Assembly (NCBI RefSeq): GCF_003206135.1
Contig: NZ_PZJT01000002.1
Span: 296,483 to 360,482, forward strand
Direction of reading: 5' to 3'
Source of the DNA: Salinicola salarius
GTDB taxonomy: Bacteria > Pseudomonadota > Gammaproteobacteria > Pseudomonadales > Halomonadaceae
Length of the DNA stretch: 64,000 nt
The translations under genes were made by a program, and so were the position numbers. The notes under the pieces were generated by a model, which worked only from the letters and a program-made list of their open reading frames with translations, had not been told where the DNA came from and searched no databases. Positions 62,823-64,000 of the stretch are shown in pieces. Position 1 is the first letter of the stretch. Every line of letters starts with the position of its first letter.

Positions 62823-63967
62823 GCACGCAGGAACAGGTGCTGACCAACGCCAGGCTGGTGCTCGACGACGAGGTGATCGACGGCACGCTGGTGATCCGCG
62901 ACGGCCGGATCACCGCCATCGACCATGGCGCGAGCCAGGCTACGGGCGCCGTCGATTGCGAAGGCGACACGCTGCTGCCAGGGCTGGTCGAGCTGCACAC
63001 CGACAACATGGAAAAGTATTTCCAGCCGCGACCCAAGGTCGAGTGGCCGGGGCGTCAGGCGGCGCTGGCCCACGACGCCCAGATGGCGGCCAGCGGCATC
63101 ACCACCGTGTTCGATGCGGTCTCGATCGGTGACGTCGACGAGCAGAGCATGCGCCACCGGGCACTGGACGAGATGTGCCATGCCCTGTCGCAGATCGTTC
63201 ACGACGGTCTGGCGCGGGTCGATCATCGTCTGCACCTGCGCTGCGAGGTGAGTCACCCGAACACGCTGGCGCGGTTCAACGAGCTGTCGTCATCACCATT
63301 GCTGGGCCTGGTCTCGCTGATGGATCACGCCCCCGGCCAGCGCCAGTTCGCCAGCCTCGAGGCGTATCGCGTCTACTATCAGGGCAAGTACCAGCTCGAT
63401 GACGCGGCGATGAATGCCTTCATGGCGACCCAGATCGACAACAGCCAGCGCTACAGCGCCGAGCATCGACGCGCCATCGCGGCCACCTGTCGCGAACGCG
63501 GCCTGGCGATCGCCAGCCACGACGACGCCACCGTCGAGCACGTCGTCGAAAGCCATGAATACGGCACCCGGGTCGCGGAGTTCCCCACCACCCGCGAAGC
63601 GGCGGAGGCCTCCCACCGCGCTGGCATGGCGGTGATGATGGGCGCACCCAACGTGGTTCGCGGCGGTTCCCATTCCGGCAACATCGCCGCCGCCGAACTC
63701 GTCGAGCTGGGCGTGCTGGATATCCTGTCGTCGGACTACTATCCGGCGGCGCTGCTCGATGCCGTATTCCGGGTGGCGGCGATGGAGAACGGCTACGCAC
63801 TGACCCGGGCGGTCGCCACTGCGACACGCATACCGGCCGAAGCGGTAGGCCTGACCGATCGTGGGCGCCTGGCGCCGGGGCTGCGTGCCGATCTGCTGCG
63901 GGTGCGATTGATCGCCGATCATCCGGTGGTGCAGCGGGTTTGGTCTGCGGGTAAGCAAGTTCACTGA
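62819..63967 (+). CDS. phnM: PhnM, ribose triphosphonate diphosphatase (amidohydrolase fold)
   Basis: A 382-residue amidohydrolase. Metal-binding parts are ELHTDNMEKYFQPRPKVEW, HRLHLRCEVSHPNTL, ASHDDATVEHVVESHEYGTR and the C-terminal LDILSSDYYPAALLDAVFRV. It removes pyrophosphate to give 5-phosphoribosyl-1-phosphonate, the substrate of PhnJ. E. coli PhnM (378 residues) aligns along the full length. The gene is complete and ends 33 bp before the window edge; phnN, phnO or phnP, if present, lie beyond. Confidence 0.96.
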   Translation: MSTQEQVLTNARLVLDDEVIDGTLVIRDGRITAIDHGASQATGAVDCEGDTLLPGLVELHTDNMEKYFQPRPKVEWPGRQAALAHDAQMAASGITTVFDAVSIGDVDEQSMRHRALDEMCHALSQIVHDGLARVDHRLHLRCEVSHPNTLARFNELSSSPLLGLVSLMDHAPGQRQFASLEAYRVYYQGKYQLDDAAMNAFMATQIDNSQRYSAEHRRAIAATCRERGLAIASHDDATVEHVVESHEYGTRVAEFPTTREAAEASHRAGMAVMMGAPNVVRGGSHSGNIAAAELVELGVLDILSSDYYPAALLDAVFRVAAMENGYALTRAVATATRIPAEAVGLTDRGRLAPGLRADLLRVRLIADHPVVQRVWSAGKQVH

Positions 63968-64000
63968 GGGTACGTCTGAAAATGCCTGCGCTTGTCCATA

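Noticed and set aside
54454..63967. The phn cluster as a new system
   Set aside because: All genes phnC to phnM match the known C-P lyase pathway; only its operator layout is of interest.
1..64000. CRISPR arrays, tRNA or rRNA genes, IS elements, prophage
   Set aside because: No spaced palindromic repeat array, cloverleaf sequence, transposase or integrase was recognised anywhere in the window.

Overview
The window is a contiguous stretch of a high-GC gammaproteobacterial chromosome. The proteins read like a halomonad (Halomonadaceae such as Halomonas, Salinicola or Chromohalobacter); this is a judgement from protein style and gene order and was not tested by search. The block phoU ... phoBR - ubiA - ubiC - rubredoxin reductase - HU ... 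recG - oxyR resembles the order I recall from Pseudomonas. Coding density is very high: no gene-free stretch exceeds 300 bases, and I saw no rRNA, tRNA, CRISPR array, IS element or phage gene.

Layout. (1) 1-2136: the 3' part of a UvrD/Rep-type helicase cut by the window edge, then a 3-mercaptopyruvate sulfurtransferase. (2) 2311-17178: a branched-chain amino-acid catabolic region. Isovaleryl-CoA dehydrogenase and a hotdog thioesterase diverge from one short intergenic region. A six-gene minus-strand operon (acyl-CoA dehydrogenase, enoyl-CoA hydratase, 3-hydroxyisobutyryl-CoA hydrolase, SDR dehydrogenase, thiolase, acyl-CoA ligase) diverges from a plus-strand operon for the branched-chain 2-oxoacid dehydrogenase E1-alpha, E1-beta and E2, which ends in a protein-kinase-like gene. 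Three near-identical 16-bp palindromes (TTGACGTTAACGTCAA-like, as described for LiuR) sit at these promoters, but no MerR-type regulator gene is in the window. E3 is also absent. (3) 17393-20155: an SLC6-type sodium symporter, a 62-residue protein and a HexR-like regulator. (4) 20210-25768: a LexA-boxed imuA-imuB-dnaE2 mutagenesis operon. (5) 25952-32768: zapG, uvrD, phoU, cysZ, sodA and a siderophore-interacting flavoprotein. (6) 32779-41586: an M23 peptidase, a chemoreceptor with a FliA-type promoter, phoR-phoB behind a phased Pho-box array, ubiA, ubiC, a rubredoxin reductase without a rubredoxin gene, HU and a small SCP2-like protein. (7) 41671-54202: pirin, trpA-trpB with divergent trpI, DUF2236, DUF4105, a FUSC/YccS-type membrane protein that seems to start at AUU, recG, oxyR and an NAD-dependent epimerase-like protein. 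(8) 54454-63967: a C-P lyase phosphonate cluster phnCDE / phnFGHIJKLM, with a terminator and two HutC-type (GTxTAxAC) operators marking two units.

How the genes work together. The Bkd complex makes isobutyryl-, 2-methylbutyryl- and isovaleryl-CoA. The minus-strand operon carries valine and isoleucine intermediates forward, while only the first leucine-specific step (isovaleryl-CoA dehydrogenase) is here; methylcrotonyl-CoA carboxylase and mmsA/mmsB must be elsewhere. PhoBR/PhoU and the phn cluster together cover phosphate sensing and phosphonate use.

The most interesting points are a eukaryotic-like kinase gene at the end of the Bkd operon whose E1-alpha keeps the two serines that are phosphorylated in the mammalian enzyme; the LiuR-like and PhnF-like operator sets; a probable AUU start codon; a Gln-to-Met change in an otherwise invariant TrpB motif; and a recurring habit of short tandem duplications (15, 18, 21 and 27 bp) inside linkers and gene ends.
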